DNA of 64,000 bases from Psychrobacter celer (GCF_016107555.1 NZ_JABASU010000005.1:91257-155256), one strand, 5' to 3'; counted from the first letter of the stretch, positions 1 through 9,857 are shown. Program-made: numbers and translations. The notes: generated by a model from the sequence alone, not told the origin.

Positions 1-1278
1 ATCAAAGGGTTTAATGATATTTTGCCTACCCAATCGGCAAAATGGCTACAATTAGAGGCGATATTGGCGGATGTGCTGGGTAGGTACGGTTATGAGCATA
101 TTCGCTTGCCTATCGTTGAGCAGACTGATTTGTTTGCCCGTGCTATTGGCGGGGCCACCGACATCGTCGAAAAAGAGATGTATAGCTTTGCCGATAAATC
201 TGAGCCGCCCACTCCTTTGACCTTGCGCCCAGAGGGCACCGCAGGCGCGGTAAGGGCTGTAATCGAGCACAATCTACTGCGCGGTGATACGCCCAAACTA
301 TGGTACATCGGCCCCATGTTTCGCTATGAGCGCCCGCAAAAAGGCCGCTATCGTCAGTTTCATCAATTAGGAGTCGAAAGCTTCGGTAGTGCGCTGCCCG
401 ATGCCGATGCTGAGCTGATCGCGATGACGCATCTGATGTGGCAAGCGCTGGGTCTCAAAGACGAGATGCGCTTGCAACTAAACAGCTTGGGTGAAATCGA
501 CGAGCGCCATGCTTATCGTGAGGCCTTAGTCGCTTATCTAACCGACAAACAAGATCAGCTTGACGAGGATAGCAAGCGCCGTCTGACGACCAACCCGCTA
601 CGTATCTTAGACAGCAAAGAGGCGAGTACGCAGGCGTTATTGAATGATGCGCCAAAGCTGGCTGAGTTTTTGGGTACGGAGAGTATGGCGCACTTTGAGC
701 AAGTGCAGGCATACTTGACCGCGCTTGGTATCGATTTTGAGATCAATCCGCATCTGGTACGCGGTCTGGATTATTACAATAAGACCGTCTTTGAATGGGT
801 GACAGACAAGCTAGGTAGCCAAGCCACCGTCTGTGCAGGTGGTCGTTATGATGGTTTGATTGGCCAGCTAAAGTCTGTAGGTACCGACGGCAGTAAACCT
901 GCCAAATCTGAGCCTGCCGTTGGATTTGCCATGGGGCTTGAGCGTTTATTATTGTTACTAGAGGCGGTCGCGCCGATGGCAGACGTTTCGGCCTGCGATG
1001 TCTTTGTGGTCGCTCATCCAGAAGTCTATAGCGCAGGTATCAAGTATGCCCAAAACCTACGTTATGAGCGTCCAGATATCCGAGTCAAGATGGCAAGTGC
1101 CACCAGCCTAAAAGCGCAAATGAAAAAGGCGGATAAATCAGGGGCTGCGCTCACGGTGATTATTGCTCAGCAAGAGCTCGATGACAATTTGGTGAGTATC
1201 AAAGACATGCAGACAGGCGAGCAGCGTAGTGTCTCGCAAGACTGGCTATCGAATGCAGACAATTTTTCGCGCCAGTGA
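1..1278 (+). CDS. hisS: Histidyl-tRNA synthetase, 5' end outside window
   Basis: Charges tRNA-His with histidine in the cytoplasm (class II aminoacyl-tRNA synthetase). The frame is open from base 1, where it reads IKGFNDILP, the conserved N-terminal stretch of HisRS. The true start therefore lies only a few codons upstream of the window; the TTG at 22 is an internal Leu codon. Seen in order: motif 2 with [16 protein letters not shown], the histidine-binding [12 protein letters not shown], the AGGRYDG loop, and motif 3 [13 protein letters not shown]. The C-terminal anticodon-binding domain (DVFVVAHPE onward) runs to the stop, so the protein is complete apart from the first few residues. It is followed after about 100 bp by yfgM and then bamB and der, a common gammaproteobacterial order. 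The family assignment is certain; only the exact start is unknown. Confidence 0.97.
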   Translation: MKGFNDILPTQSAKWLQLEAILADVLGRYGYEHIRLPIVEQTDLFARAIGGATDIVEKEMYSFADKSEPPTPLTLRPEGTAGAVRAVIEHNLLRGDTPKLWYIGPMFRYERPQKGRYRQFHQLGVESFGSALPDADAELIAMTHLMWQALGLKDEMRLQLNSLGEIDERHAYREALVAYLTDKQDQLDEDSKRRLTTNPLRILDSKEASTQALLNDAPKLAEFLGTESMAHFEQVQAYLTALGIDFEINPHLVRGLDYYNKTVFEWVTDKLGSQATVCAGGRYDGLIGQLKSVGTDGSKPAKSEPAVGFAMGLERLLLLLEAVAPMADVSACDVFVVAHPEVYSAGIKYAQNLRYERPDIRVKMASATSLKAQMKKADKSGAALTVIIAQQELDDNLVSIKDMQTGEQRSVSQDWLSNADNFSRQ

Positions 1279-1377
1279 TGAATGGGTCGATCGATTAGTC
1301 GATCAATTAATAGGTTAATCAGTTGATATCGGCTTTCGCCTCAGCATTTTTATAACACTTTTATTAGGTAACCCTTT

Positions 1378-2178
1378 ATGGCTTTGACACCCAATTCGCC
1401 AAATCCAGACAATTCCATGGACGCGTTAAAGCAGTATGGCAGTTATATCGTCACTGCAATTTTGTTGGCGTTGGCCGCTTATTTTGGTTGGACATACTGG
1501 CAAAATAACCATGCGCGCGTTGATACAGTCGCAGCAGATCACTACGCGGATATCCAGCGGCTTAATGAAGAAATCAGTCTGGCGGCGCAAAACCCAGATT
1601 TGGAAGCTGAGGCGCAAGAAGCGCTGGCACAAAGCCGCACACAACTAGATAAAGATATCGATGCATTGGTTGCCGCCCACGGCGATTCAGTCTATGCGTG
1701 GCAAGCACTGATGATAAAAGCCCGTCACCAAGTGGATAGTGATGATTTTACCGCCGCGGCAAATACCCTGAAGCAGGCATTGGCAATTGACTTGGGCGAC
1801 GCTGGCCTAAGCGCCATCACCCGTCTACGTTATGCCAACACGCTACTGGCAGCAGGTGATACTGAGGGCGCACTGGCAGAAGCCAAACAAGACGTGCCAA
1901 GCTCATTTGAAGCCAGTCAGCAAGAGTTGCTAGGCGATATCTATCTGGCACAAAACGATAAAGATTTGGCCATCAACGCTTACAATAATGCGTGGGAGCT
2001 GTTACGTGAGCGTCAAGAAATGCGTGCAGTATTGGCACTGAAGATGGAGAGCTTGGGGGTAATGCCTGAGCCCATCGAGGCGCAAGCCAGTCTGATCCAA
2101 GAGCCTGCTGTACCAGGGCCTGCGATATCTGAGCAGCCACCAGTGGTAGAGGGCGCATCGGCCGAAGTTACACAGTAG
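1378..2178 (+). CDS. yfgM: YfgM-like TPR membrane protein (SecYEG ancillary subunit)
   Basis: 266 residues. A short cytoplasmic N-terminus leads into one membrane segment at about residues 20-42 (SYIVTAILLALAAYFGW). A periplasmic alpha-helical domain of tetratricopeptide type follows, with Ala/Leu-rich repeats such as AANTLKQALAIDLGDAG and LLGDIYLAQNDKDLAINAY. This is the layout of YfgM, which in E. coli binds the SecYEG translocon and periplasmic chaperones. The tail from about residue 230 is Pro/Glu-rich and looks disordered. The position between hisS and bamB matches the hisS-yfgM-bamB-der neighbourhood known in E. coli, which supports the name more than the modest sequence motifs do. The function is inferred from the family. 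Confidence 0.85.
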   Translation: MALTPNSPNPDNSMDALKQYGSYIVTAILLALAAYFGWTYWQNNHARVDTVAADHYADIQRLNEEISLAAQNPDLEAEAQEALAQSRTQLDKDIDALVAAHGDSVYAWQALMIKARHQVDSDDFTAAANTLKQALAIDLGDAGLSAITRLRYANTLLAAGDTEGALAEAKQDVPSSFEASQQELLGDIYLAQNDKDLAINAYNNAWELLRERQEMRAVLALKMESLGVMPEPIEAQASLIQEPAVPGPAISEQPPVVEGASAEVTQ

Positions 2179-2192
2179 TGGTATTGTATTAG

Positions 2193-2215
2193 GCGCTATT
2201 AACGAATAATAGCGC
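2193..2215 (+). terminator. Weak hairpin after yfgM
   Basis: GCGCTATT (2193-2200) and AATAGCGC (2208-2215) form a perfect 8-bp stem just after the yfgM stop, followed by TGATGTTTTATC, which is only a poor T-run. A second imperfect inverted repeat lies at 2307-2317/2334-2344, closer to bamB. Termination is possible but weak, so some read-through into bamB is plausible. Confidence 0.35.
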
Positions 2216-2449
2216 TGATGTTTTATCAGCACCCTAGGCAGTACCAACAGAATTCTATATGCTAGATTGGCGGCCAGTGGGCTGATCGTGAGAGCAGAGT
2301 TGATAAGTGGCTGTTATCTATTTAAAAAAATTTATAACAGTCACCAAGATAATTAAAACCAGGCAACACTGTGAGCAGATCATTGATGGATGAGCCACAG
2401 ACTGACCGCCCAATCCACTAATCCATAATAATTTTTGTAGTGAGAACCT

Positions 2450-3661
2450 ATGATGACTCAATCCATTCGCTCGAGCAACATGTCAACAGCCAATATTATC
2501 AAAAAGACAGTCATGCATGTGGCCGTACTGGCAGTAATGAGCACTGCAGTGATTGGGTGTAATCGCGGTATCAAGCCTGTCGTCAATGATCCTGTCGATT
2601 TGGTACAAATTGCAGAGCCGGTCACTGTGCTACAGCCTGTCTTTAGCGCAGATGTTGGCAATAAAAAAGCCAGCAAAAAAGATCCTTTGGCGCTGCAAGT
2701 TGGCTATGCCAATGGTCAAATGGTCACAGCTTCACGCGGTGGCGACTTGATAGGGTTTGATAATGCAGGTGAGCGTCTGTGGTCAGTCAATGTCGGTGAT
2801 CAAATCACCGGCGGCGTGACAGTAGATGCCTTAAGCCAAACAGCAATCATTAGCACACGTGGCGGTCAGGTGATGGCGTTTGATAGTACAACGGGTGCCA
2901 AACGCTGGCAGCAGCAGCTATCAGGGTCGGTATTGACGCCAGCTTTGGTCAGTAATAATCGCGTGATTTTGTCAGCGAATGATGGGTTTTTGCACGGCTT
3001 ATCTCTACAAACCGGCCAGTCCGTATGGCAGTTTGCCACTCAAGTGCCTGCCATCAGTGTACGCGGTAGCGCTGCGCCAACCCTACTAGACAGCAAGACC
3101 GCGTTGCTGGCGACCGCAGATGGCCGTTTGCATGCGGTGACGGTTGATAGTGGTCTGCCGCAGTGGTCGAGACGCGTCGGTGTCGGTATGGGCAGCAGCG
3201 AAGTTGAGCGTATGAGCGATGTCGATGGCACGCCTACTGTTGATCAAAACCAGCTGTTTGCAATCAGCTATAGTGGTCAGTTATTGGGTATTGATTTGGC
3301 CTCGCGTCAGGTTTTATTTGTCAATGAGCTTGCCAGTCTCAAATCCCTTGCTGTCAATAATCAGCAAGTCATCGCCACCAGCCTAGATGGTAAAGTGGTT
3401 GCGTATGATCGCAGCAATGGCGAGATGCTCTGGGAGAGCGATGAGCTGGCGTATCGTCACTTGACCAACCCTGTGATGATTGGTGATTATATCGCGGTCG
3501 GTGATTTAGAAGGTGTGGTGCATTTGTTCAACCCTGCCAATGGTCAAATCATTAGCCGTGTACAGACCAAGGGGGCGTTGACCAACTTGCAAGTACAAGG
3601 AAGTCGTTTGCTAACGCAGAGCACCTCAGGTCAAGTGGCTATCTGGCAGCTGATACGTTAA
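2450..3661 (+). CDS. bamB: Outer-membrane assembly lipoprotein BamB
   Basis: Lipoprotein of the BAM complex that folds beta-barrel proteins into the outer membrane; it acts at the inner leaflet of the outer membrane with BamA. The N-terminus carries a lipoprotein signal (HVAVLAVMSTAVIGC, lipobox VIGC). After this come PQQ-type beta-propeller blades, recognisable as repeats of the form GGDLIGFDNAGERLWSVNV, GGQVMAFDSTTGAKRWQ, DGFLHGLSLQTGQSVWQ, DGKVVAYDRSNGEMLW and EGVVHLFNPANGQI. At 403 residues it is about the family length. The start could be 2450 or the in-frame ATG at 2480, which gives a more normal signal peptide. Its partner bamA lies at 57 kb. Confidence 0.94.
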   Translation: MMTQSIRSSNMSTANIIKKTVMHVAVLAVMSTAVIGCNRGIKPVVNDPVDLVQIAEPVTVLQPVFSADVGNKKASKKDPLALQVGYANGQMVTASRGGDLIGFDNAGERLWSVNVGDQITGGVTVDALSQTAIISTRGGQVMAFDSTTGAKRWQQQLSGSVLTPALVSNNRVILSANDGFLHGLSLQTGQSVWQFATQVPAISVRGSAAPTLLDSKTALLATADGRLHAVTVDSGLPQWSRRVGVGMGSSEVERMSDVDGTPTVDQNQLFAISYSGQLLGIDLASRQVLFVNELASLKSLAVNNQQVIATSLDGKVVAYDRSNGEMLWESDELAYRHLTNPVMIGDYIAVGDLEGVVHLFNPANGQIISRVQTKGALTNLQVQGSRLLTQSTSGQVAIWQLIR

Positions 3662-4079
3662 GTATCATAGACTGTGCCATGCGGTAGCTGATGAGTCGTG
3701 ATATTGTTATCAGCCAGCCATTAGACTTGCGGATTGATATCACGATCACTACTATTATCACTCACGCTGCTAGGTCAGCGTTTTGTGCTTGGTTGTAAAC
3801 TGCTTGTTTAAACGCAGGCTTTCGCGTACTCTATGCGACCGATATGCGGTAGGTTTACCATATAGACGATATCATTTGATAGATCCGATAAAATGGTGTC
3901 TGAGAGATATAATCATCACTGTAGACTTGCTTACTATAGAGTCGATGTCATAGGGTCGATGATTGTATCTGCTGTCGTTTTATCATTTATATTAATTTGC
4001 GGTCACGTACAACAATATTTGCGACTATGATTTTGGTCGCTGTACGGTCTGCCATTGTGCCTTTCACTGAGAGTAACCC
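3662..4079. other. Intergenic region bamB-der, no gene seen
   Basis: 418 bp with no convincing coding frame. It holds the short hairpin at 3764-3784 and a long-loop inverted repeat (TCGTGATAT at 3696-3704 against ATATCACGA at 3737-3745). The rest is AT-rich and probably carries the der promoter, but no -35/-10 pair stands out. Confidence 0.5.
3764..3784 (+). terminator. Candidate terminator downstream of bamB
   Basis: ACGCTG (3764-3769) pairs perfectly with CAGCGT (3776-3781) across a CTAGGT loop and is followed by TTTTG. The stem is short and the T-run is only four bases, so it would be weak. Confidence 0.4.
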
Positions 4080-5501
4080 ATGAGTATCAAGCCTGTGGTC
4101 GCCTTAATTGGTCGTCCAAACGTCGGTAAATCAACCTTATTTAACCAGTTTACAAAAAGTCGGCAGGCATTGGTTGCTGATATGTCGGGGCTGACGCGTG
4201 ACCGTCAGTACGGTGATGCTACCTACGAAAACAAATCGTTTATCGTTGTCGATACGGGTGGTATTGGTGAGGCAGATGATGGCAGTGGCAATATCGATGA
4301 TTATATGTCTGAGCAATCGCACACAGCGATTCATGAGGCAGATATCATCGTGTTTGTGGTGGATGCGCGGTCTGGGATGATTGGCGCTGATGCTGAGATT
4401 GGTAAGTTTTTGCATACATTGGGCAAGCCTGTCTATGTGGTCGCCAACAAAGTCGATGGCGTCCATGATGCCGCGCCTGCGGAGTTTTATGCGCTTGGTT
4501 TGGGCGAGCCGTATCCGATGGCCGCCAGCCACGGCCGCGGTGTCGGTAACTTGCTAGAAGTGCTGACCGCTGATATGCCTGAGCAAGAAAACGTCGTCGA
4601 ACCAAATGGCTTAAAACTTGCCATTATCGGTCGTCCAAATGTCGGCAAATCTACCTTGGTCAACCGTTTGCTTGGCGAAGATAGGGTGGTGGTGTTTGAT
4701 ATGCCAGGCACCACGCGCGACAGTATTTATATTCCTTATAAACGGGATGGTAAGGATTATGTCCTCATCGACACCGCAGGCGTGCGCCGCCGCGGCAAAA
4801 TTGATGAAAAAGTAGAAAAATTCTCCGTTATCAAAACCCTACAAGCCATCGAAGACTCCAATGTGACGGTGATTGTCATCGATGCGCAAGAAGGCATCGT
4901 CGATCAAGACTTGCATATGATAGGCTATGCGCTCGATGCAGGTCGGGCGCTGGTGGTCGCGATAAACAAATGGGATGGCCTCAGCCAAGACCAAAAAGAC
5001 TATATCAAGCTTGAGATGGATCGCCGCTTTAGCTTTATTCCTTTTGTGAAAGTGCACCTGATCTCAGCGCTACATGGTACCGGCGTGGGCAACTTATACC
5101 CGTCGATTTTGCGCGCTTATCAGTCATCTATGTTTGAGGTATCGACCAATCGCTTGACGCAGATATTGCAAGACGCTGTGACAGCCAACCCACCACCGAC
5201 CGTCGCAGGTCGCCGTATTAAGTTGCGTTATGCGCATATCGGTGGTCACAACCCACCGGTCATTGTCATTCACGGTAACCAAACCAGTGCGCTACCGAAG
5301 AGCTATCAGCGTTACCTCGAAAACCAATTTCGTCAAGTCTTTAAGCTTGAAGGCACACCGCTGAATGTCATCTTTCGACAAAATGACAACCCCTATGCTA
5401 ATAAAAGCGACACGCCGACGAAAGCAAAAGCGCAGCAGTTACGCCAACGTGAACGCAATCGGGCAAAAAAATTCACCACCAAAGACAAAAAACCTCGCTA
5501 A
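4080..5501 (+). CDS. der: Ribosome-assembly GTPase Der (EngA)
   Basis: Essential double GTPase needed for maturation of the 50S subunit. 473 residues. Two G domains are visible, each opening with GRPNVGKST (about residues 11 and 184). The first has the switch DTGGIGEA and the base-specificity motif NKVDG. The second has DTAGVRRRG and NKWDG. A KH-like RNA-binding domain follows ([21 protein letters not shown]), and then a basic tail rich in Lys, Arg and Gln. The order and spacing are exactly those of Der. The ATG at 4080 sits about 8 bases after GAGAG, an acceptable ribosome-binding site. It follows hisS-yfgM-bamB as in other gammaproteobacteria. Confidence 0.97.
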   Translation: MSIKPVVALIGRPNVGKSTLFNQFTKSRQALVADMSGLTRDRQYGDATYENKSFIVVDTGGIGEADDGSGNIDDYMSEQSHTAIHEADIIVFVVDARSGMIGADAEIGKFLHTLGKPVYVVANKVDGVHDAAPAEFYALGLGEPYPMAASHGRGVGNLLEVLTADMPEQENVVEPNGLKLAIIGRPNVGKSTLVNRLLGEDRVVVFDMPGTTRDSIYIPYKRDGKDYVLIDTAGVRRRGKIDEKVEKFSVIKTLQAIEDSNVTVIVIDAQEGIVDQDLHMIGYALDAGRALVVAINKWDGLSQDQKDYIKLEMDRRFSFIPFVKVHLISALHGTGVGNLYPSILRAYQSSMFEVSTNRLTQILQDAVTANPPPTVAGRRIKLRYAHIGGHNPPVIVIHGNQTSALPKSYQRYLENQFRQVFKLEGTPLNVIFRQNDNPYANKSDTPTKAKAQQLRQRERNRAKKFTTKDKKPR

Positions 5502-5580
5502 CTTGCTAATGGCTAACTTGCCAGTGGCGAGTGTACGAACCAGTCGCTTTATGATGTCGCCTGTATCGTTGTCACGATAA

Positions 5581-5608
5581 GGCGGCATAGTGCTGCGCCG
5601 CTGTTTTT
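5581..5608 (+). terminator. Candidate terminator downstream of der
   Basis: GGCGGCA and TGCGCCGC form a GC-rich stem with one bulge around TAGTGC, followed by TGTTTTTATT. It is about 80 bp after the der stop. Confidence 0.5.
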
Positions 5609-5625
5609 ATTCTCACCTTGTTGTG

Positions 5626-5664
5626 TATAGTCAATCCAATATGAAATTGGCACATCTGATGCCA
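5626..5664 (+). repeat. Partial end of the TATAG palindromic repeat family
   Basis: The stretch TATAGTCAATCCAATATGAA followed by ATTGGCAC closely matches the reverse complement of the right end of the repeat copy near 43394-43422 (TATAGCCAACCCAACATAAA, then ATTGGCAC). It sits directly against the full copy at 5666. It looks like a solo end, or an older copy disrupted by the insertion next to it. Confidence 0.5.
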
Positions 5665-5665
5665 G

Positions 5666-5802
5666 TATAGTTAGCTGAATGTAAACCTGTTATGGATTTA
5701 AACGCGCTACTGGTATAAATTTTACTTGCGTGCTGCGTTCCCAGAGGCTGCGCAAAATTCATCCCAGTAGCGCTATGACATTTTTAGAGTGTATCGACTA
5801 TA
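5666..5802 (+). repeat. Palindromic MITE-like repeat, copy A
   Basis: 137 bp running from TATAGTTAGCTG to ATCGACTATA, so the ends are short inverted repeats. Inside, GCTACTGGTATAAATTTT and AAAATTCATCCCAGTAGC form a near-perfect 18-bp palindrome around a smaller GC-rich hairpin (TTGCGTGCTGCG with GGCTGCGCAA). It differs from copy B at 9429-9565 at only three positions that I can see. It has no coding capacity. It lies between der and the histidine kinase gene. Confidence 0.85.
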
Positions 5803-5900
5803 GGACGGTACTTGCCCAAAAATATCTGCATGTTTTTCTTATCACTTCTGCAAAATACCTGTAGTATGAATAAAAAGTTGTCTTGGCTTCGTTGAGTGAT

Positions 5901-7847
5901 ATGAACAGCCCTCGATCTCGCACCATTCCTATGCTTATCTGGCGCTCTGTCGTACAGGCCATTACGCTGGCTGTGTTGGCAGGGTTTATATTGTCTTTTG
6001 TCTATGGTCTGACTTATCATTACAAAGAAACGCATCGGCATATAGATCAGCTTGCCGCGGTATTGACCGCCAGCGCCTCGACAGCAGAAGGGGCAGATAT
6101 CGTAGCGGAGCAAGTTGCCTTTTTATTAGAAAATGAGCCAAGTATTCAGAGTATTTTATTTTACTCAACCCCTCAGCCTATCAGTGATACTAGTCAATCT
6201 AGAGGCGACTGGAAAAACGCCCTGTTTGCCGATACGGTCAGCTTTAATTACCCAGTCGTCAGTAATGACTTGCAACCAGACAGTCTTACTATTGCCGCTA
6301 CGCTCTCTGATGCTGATGGTTTACCGCGCCAGTCATCAGACCTAGCGGCGTCCTCAAGCACCACAAAAAATGCCAAGAGTACGCTGGTCGGTTATATTAA
6401 TATCACCTTAGATGTCAAAAAACTGCGCGCAAGCTGGTTTCAAAGCAATGCTTTATTGTGGCTGGTTACGATTTTGCTGGCTGTGGTCTGGGCGCTGTAT
6501 ATCTTACGCAAGCTCAACTGGCCGGTTAGGGATTTGGACGCGCTCACTGAAGTATGCGACATCATCATTAGGACGCCTGAGCTTGAAAAACTGCCCGTTA
6601 TCGCTCAGCATTTTAATTTTCAGGAGCTGGTGCAAATCAAGCAGGCTTTGATTGTACTGTTTAAACGCTTGCAAGATATCAAACAAGACTATGAAGCGGT
6701 GGCGATCTTTGAGCAGCAGCTACACAGCAAAGATGTATCGCTCGATGTGCAGCTGCATAATTTTCAGAGCATGATAACCCACGAGCTAAAAACCTCATTA
6801 AATGCCATTGTCGGCGGCTTACAACTGCTAGATTATGAAACCTTGAGCCGAGAGCAAAAAGACGCGGTCGATATCATCAGTAGTGGCAGTGACAAGCTGG
6901 TGTCTTCGCTTGAGCATATCATTCAGTTGAATCAGATACAAAAAGGTCAGATGACCATTCATCTTAGTGAGTTCAACCCACTACAGCTGATCGCTGATCT
7001 GTTGGCAGAGTTTGAGCCTGTCGCTAAACGTAAGGGCTTAGAGCTGATTAGCCAAGTGCATCATATAGATTATGGCCTACAAGGTGATGTAAAAAAGATA
7101 CAGCAAATACTCTCGATTTTGCTAAGTAATGCCATTAAGTTTACCTCAGCGGGGCAGGTCACCATTGCCTCGCAGCTCACGCATTTTGATAAAAGTAATC
7201 GCTGGCAGATTAGCGTAAAAGACACGGGCATCGGCATCGATAATAATCACATCGACGATATTTTTAATCCGTTTTTTCAGGTGGATTCGTCACAAACGCG
7301 GCAATACGAAGGCTCAGGGATAGGCTTGCCCGTCGTCAAACAAATGGCCCAGCTGATGGGAGCGAGTATCGATGTCCATAGTGAGCTGGGCGTTGGTACA
7401 GAGTTTGTCTTGACCATTCCTCTGCCCAACCAACAGCAAGTCCATCAGCAGCAAGTGCTGGCGGGGCTGAGTATTATTTACTATTATTATCACGAAGCGG
7501 GATTTTTGGTGGAAGAGCTTGAGCGGTTAGGCGCGCAGGTGATCTGCCATCAGTATGAGCAGCTGGCGCTAGATGAGATGCGCCACAAAAAAATCGACAT
7601 AGTGATGTTTGCAGAAGACGTGTATCCTGCGAGGGCTGAGGCATTGGCCACTCGTATTCGTCAGATAGAAAACGCTGATATCACCCATCGGACGCTATTG
7701 ATATACTGGTATCCAAAACACCACGTGCGCAGCTTAGAGAGCTTTGAGCATGGGCTAAAAGCCGCTGGTGTCGACTATTGCCACATGGTGACATATAGTG
7801 ACAAAGGGTTGAGCGATTTGATAAAACGCTGGCTCGTTTGGACATGA
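5901..7847 (+). CDS. Membrane sensor histidine kinase with degenerate C-terminal receiver-like domain
   Basis: 648 residues from the ATG at 5901; an in-frame TTG at 5883 would add six. Membrane segments are at about residues 12-36 and 183-203, and between them is a periplasmic sensor region of about 145 residues with no recognised fold. A cytoplasmic linker is followed by the dimerisation domain with phospho-acceptor His294 in MITHELKTSLNAIVGG. The ATPase domain carries LSNAIKFTS (N box), DTGIGI (G1), a GSGIGLPVVKQ G2 box and GVGTEFVLTIPL. From about residue 525 there is a further domain of about 120 residues (LSIIYYYYHEAGFLVEELE... IDIVMFAEDVYP... LIKRWLVW). It has the size and alternating pattern of a receiver domain but lacks the usual DD pair and the clear Asp-Met-Pro acceptor site. 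There is no response regulator next to it, so its partner and signal are unknown. Confidence 0.85.
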   Translation: MNSPRSRTIPMLIWRSVVQAITLAVLAGFILSFVYGLTYHYKETHRHIDQLAAVLTASASTAEGADIVAEQVAFLLENEPSIQSILFYSTPQPISDTSQSRGDWKNALFADTVSFNYPVVSNDLQPDSLTIAATLSDADGLPRQSSDLAASSSTTKNAKSTLVGYINITLDVKKLRASWFQSNALLWLVTILLAVVWALYILRKLNWPVRDLDALTEVCDIIIRTPELEKLPVIAQHFNFQELVQIKQALIVLFKRLQDIKQDYEAVAIFEQQLHSKDVSLDVQLHNFQSMITHELKTSLNAIVGGLQLLDYETLSREQKDAVDIISSGSDKLVSSLEHIIQLNQIQKGQMTIHLSEFNPLQLIADLLAEFEPVAKRKGLELISQVHHIDYGLQGDVKKIQQILSILLSNAIKFTSAGQVTIASQLTHFDKSNRWQISVKDTGIGIDNNHIDDIFNPFFQVDSSQTRQYEGSGIGLPVVKQMAQLMGASIDVHSELGVGTEFVLTIPLPNQQQVHQQQVLAGLSIIYYYYHEAGFLVEELERLGAQVICHQYEQLALDEMRHKKIDIVMFAEDVYPARAEALATRIRQIENADITHRTLLIYWYPKHHVRSLESFEHGLKAAGVDYCHMVTYSDKGLSDLIKRWLVWT

Positions 7848-7910
7848 TATGGTGGGATTAACTACAGACATGGCGAGATGAGTGTGATACTACAAGCCTT
7901 GATTTTATGC

Positions 7911-7949
7911 AAAAAAAAGACGCTCCGGTAGATGAGCGTCTTTTTTTTT
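7911..7949. terminator. Bidirectional terminator between the kinase gene and dacC
   Basis: GACGCTC (7919-7925) pairs with GAGCGTC (7934-7940). The stem is flanked by eight A on one side and nine T on the other, so it works in both directions. It ends both the plus-strand kinase gene and the minus-strand dacC. Confidence 0.9.
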
Positions 7950-7971
7950 GTATATAAGTTATGCCAAGTGC

Positions 7972-9138
7972 TTAAAAAAAGCTTTGTACCCAGCGAACCA
8001 CACGCTGCCAAGTGCGGCTCAAAAATCCTGATTGTTCGATGTCACTGGTGGCAATAACAGGCACGGATGCCACTGCTTTGCCGTCGATGACTGCCATCAT
8101 TTTACCGATGTTTTGTCCTTTTTTGATGGGGGCTTCTAAGCTTTCGGGGATGTCGACCACGGTGGTTATTTTGTTTTTTTGCGTCTTACTGGTCAGTATT
8201 TGCAAGTTATCACCTGTGACCAGCTCAGTTTCGTCGGTTTCACCAAACCAGACTGGTACCTTACTGACAAACTGCCCAGCAGGTGCTTTGGTGACGGTGG
8301 TAAAGTGACCAAAACCCCAGTTAAGCAGCTCGCGCGACTGGTCGGCACGGGCTTGCGGGCTTTCGGTGCCCATGATCACAGAAATCAGACGCATGCCATC
8401 ACGTTTGCTCGAGGCGGCCAAGCAGTAGCCTGCAGCATCTGTATGCCCTGTTTTTAGACCGTCGACCGTGGGGTCAGTCGCTAGTAGGGCGTTGCGGTTG
8501 CCTTGTGTGATGCCATTGTAGGTAAACTCTTTTTCGGCATACAAGCCATAGTAGTCGCCGCTGTTTTTGATGATAGCGCGCGATAGCTTGGCCAAGTCCA
8601 GCGCTGAAGCTCTATGGCCTTCGTCAGGCATACCTGTCGAGTTGACAAAATGGGTGTTTTCCATGCCCAGCTTTTCTGCTTGCTCATTCATCAAGATGGC
8701 AAACGAGGCTTCGCTACCAGCGATATGCTCTGCCATGGCTTTTGAAGCATCATTACCGGATTGAATTATGATGCCGCGCAGCATGTCGAGGACACTGGCG
8801 GTTTTATTGACAGGGACGTACATACAAGACTGACTGCTACTGCCGCGGCACCACGCATTTGGGCTCATTAGTACTTGATCGTCTTCTTTTAGGTCACCTG
8901 AGGCGAGGCGCTGCTCGATGATGTAGCTGGTCATCATTTTTGTCAAAGATGCTGGCGGTAGCGCTTCATTGGCGTTTTTTTGTGCCAAGATTTCACCAGT
9001 GTTGTAGTCCATTAATACATAGGCGGTATTGTCCATCTCGGGTGGCTGAATGGCGGCATTTGCCATCATCGCACTCATAGAAACACTTACACCAACGACC
9101 AGCTGTACCAGCTGATTTTTTACACGCTTTACTGTCAT
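7972..9138 (-). CDS. dacC: D-alanyl-D-alanine carboxypeptidase, PBP5/6 family
   Basis: Removes the terminal D-Ala from peptidoglycan pentapeptides; class C low-molecular-weight penicillin-binding protein, exported and anchored to the outer face of the inner membrane. 388 residues. The signal peptide occupies about residues 1-29 (cleavage after MMANA). Active-site motifs are S64-L-T-K67, S127-G-N129 and K229-T-G231, all intact and with the usual spacing. A beta-rich PBP5 C-terminal domain follows, ending in an amphipathic helix (SRTWQRVVRWVQSFF) that serves as the membrane anchor in this family. Whether it corresponds to E. coli DacA or DacC cannot be told from sequence reading. It is transcribed alone, convergent with the histidine kinase gene. 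Confidence 0.93.
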   Translation of the reverse strand: MTVKRVKNQLVQLVVGVSVSMSAMMANAAIQPPEMDNTAYVLMDYNTGEILAQKNANEALPPASLTKMMTSYIIEQRLASGDLKEDDQVLMSPNAWCRGSSSQSCMYVPVNKTASVLDMLRGIIIQSGNDASKAMAEHIAGSEASFAILMNEQAEKLGMENTHFVNSTGMPDEGHRASALDLAKLSRAIIKNSGDYYGLYAEKEFTYNGITQGNRNALLATDPTVDGLKTGHTDAAGYCLAASSKRDGMRLISVIMGTESPQARADQSRELLNWGFGHFTTVTKAPAGQFVSKVPVWFGETDETELVTGDNLQILTSKTQKNKITTVVDIPESLEAPIKKGQNIGKMMAVIDGKAVASVPVIATSDIEQSGFLSRTWQRVVRWVQSFF

Positions 9139-9857
9139 ATATCGTTACACCGCATCATAAAACCAAATGTATCTGCCGCTTGCGACTCGCCCCAAACCTC
9201 GGTCATTTTTTTCGTATGTCTTAAATATTATATTCAAAAACAAGGGATTAATGATGGCAGTGACGATGGTGCGACAGACATAAAATTAACGCCTTATCTT
9301 AGCAAAATGATAACCGATGGGGAATCGATAACTGCAAAAAATAAGGCACCACCAAAAATAAAAAGCCTTGCTTATGTCTATGTTCGCTTATTGCGTTTAT
9401 CACGTAACTCAGGCTATCTTCACCTATCTATAGTTAGCTGAATGTAAAACTGTTATGAATTTAAACGCGCTACTGGTATAAATTTTACTTGCGTGCTGCG
9501 TTCCCAGAGGCTGCGCAAAATTCATCCCAGTAGCGCTATGACATTTTTAGAGTGTATCAACTATATAAGGTATCTTAAAAAACAAACCCAGCGCGATCTT
9601 CGGTTGCAAAAAAGCCTGCTGCATGGCCCATCTTCTGGCAATACAGCAAGCTTTTATGTCATCTATCACTCGTCAGAAAATATTAAAGACATTAAAAATC
9701 TTGACGCTTTGTCTCGCTCTGGACGCCCGCTTGTGTCGTTTTTTATTGTCGTTGATGATCAATGTTATTTTGGCGTCAAAAGCACAGTGGCACGTTTTTT
9801 TTATTTTTTTAAATCGTCTGTCTTATTATGCTTATCATAAGTGGTGATGAGGGGGTA
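9139..9857. other. Intergenic region with repeat copy B and no supported gene
   Basis: About 720 bp. It holds the dacC upstream region; a minus-strand TATAAT is present at 9227-9232 but without a convincing -35. It also holds repeat copy B at 9429-9565, and an AT-rich stretch up to the end of the minus-strand secreted-protein gene. Open frames of 115 and 74 codons cross the repeat or the AT-rich stretch and show no protein-like features. Confidence 0.5.
9429..9565 (+). repeat. Palindromic MITE-like repeat, copy B
   Basis: 137 bp, TATAGTTAGCTG to TATCAACTATA, the same orientation and length as copy A at 5666-5802 with three visible base differences. It has the same internal palindrome (GCTACTGG at one side, CCAGTAGC at the other). 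The near identity of two copies only 3.8 kb apart suggests recent movement or gene conversion. Confidence 0.85.

Noticed and set aside
9493..9847. Open frames of 115 and 74 codons on the plus strand between dacC and the secreted-protein gene
   Set aside because: The first begins inside repeat copy B, and both run through AT-rich sequence without a ribosome-binding site, domain or membrane topology that makes sense.
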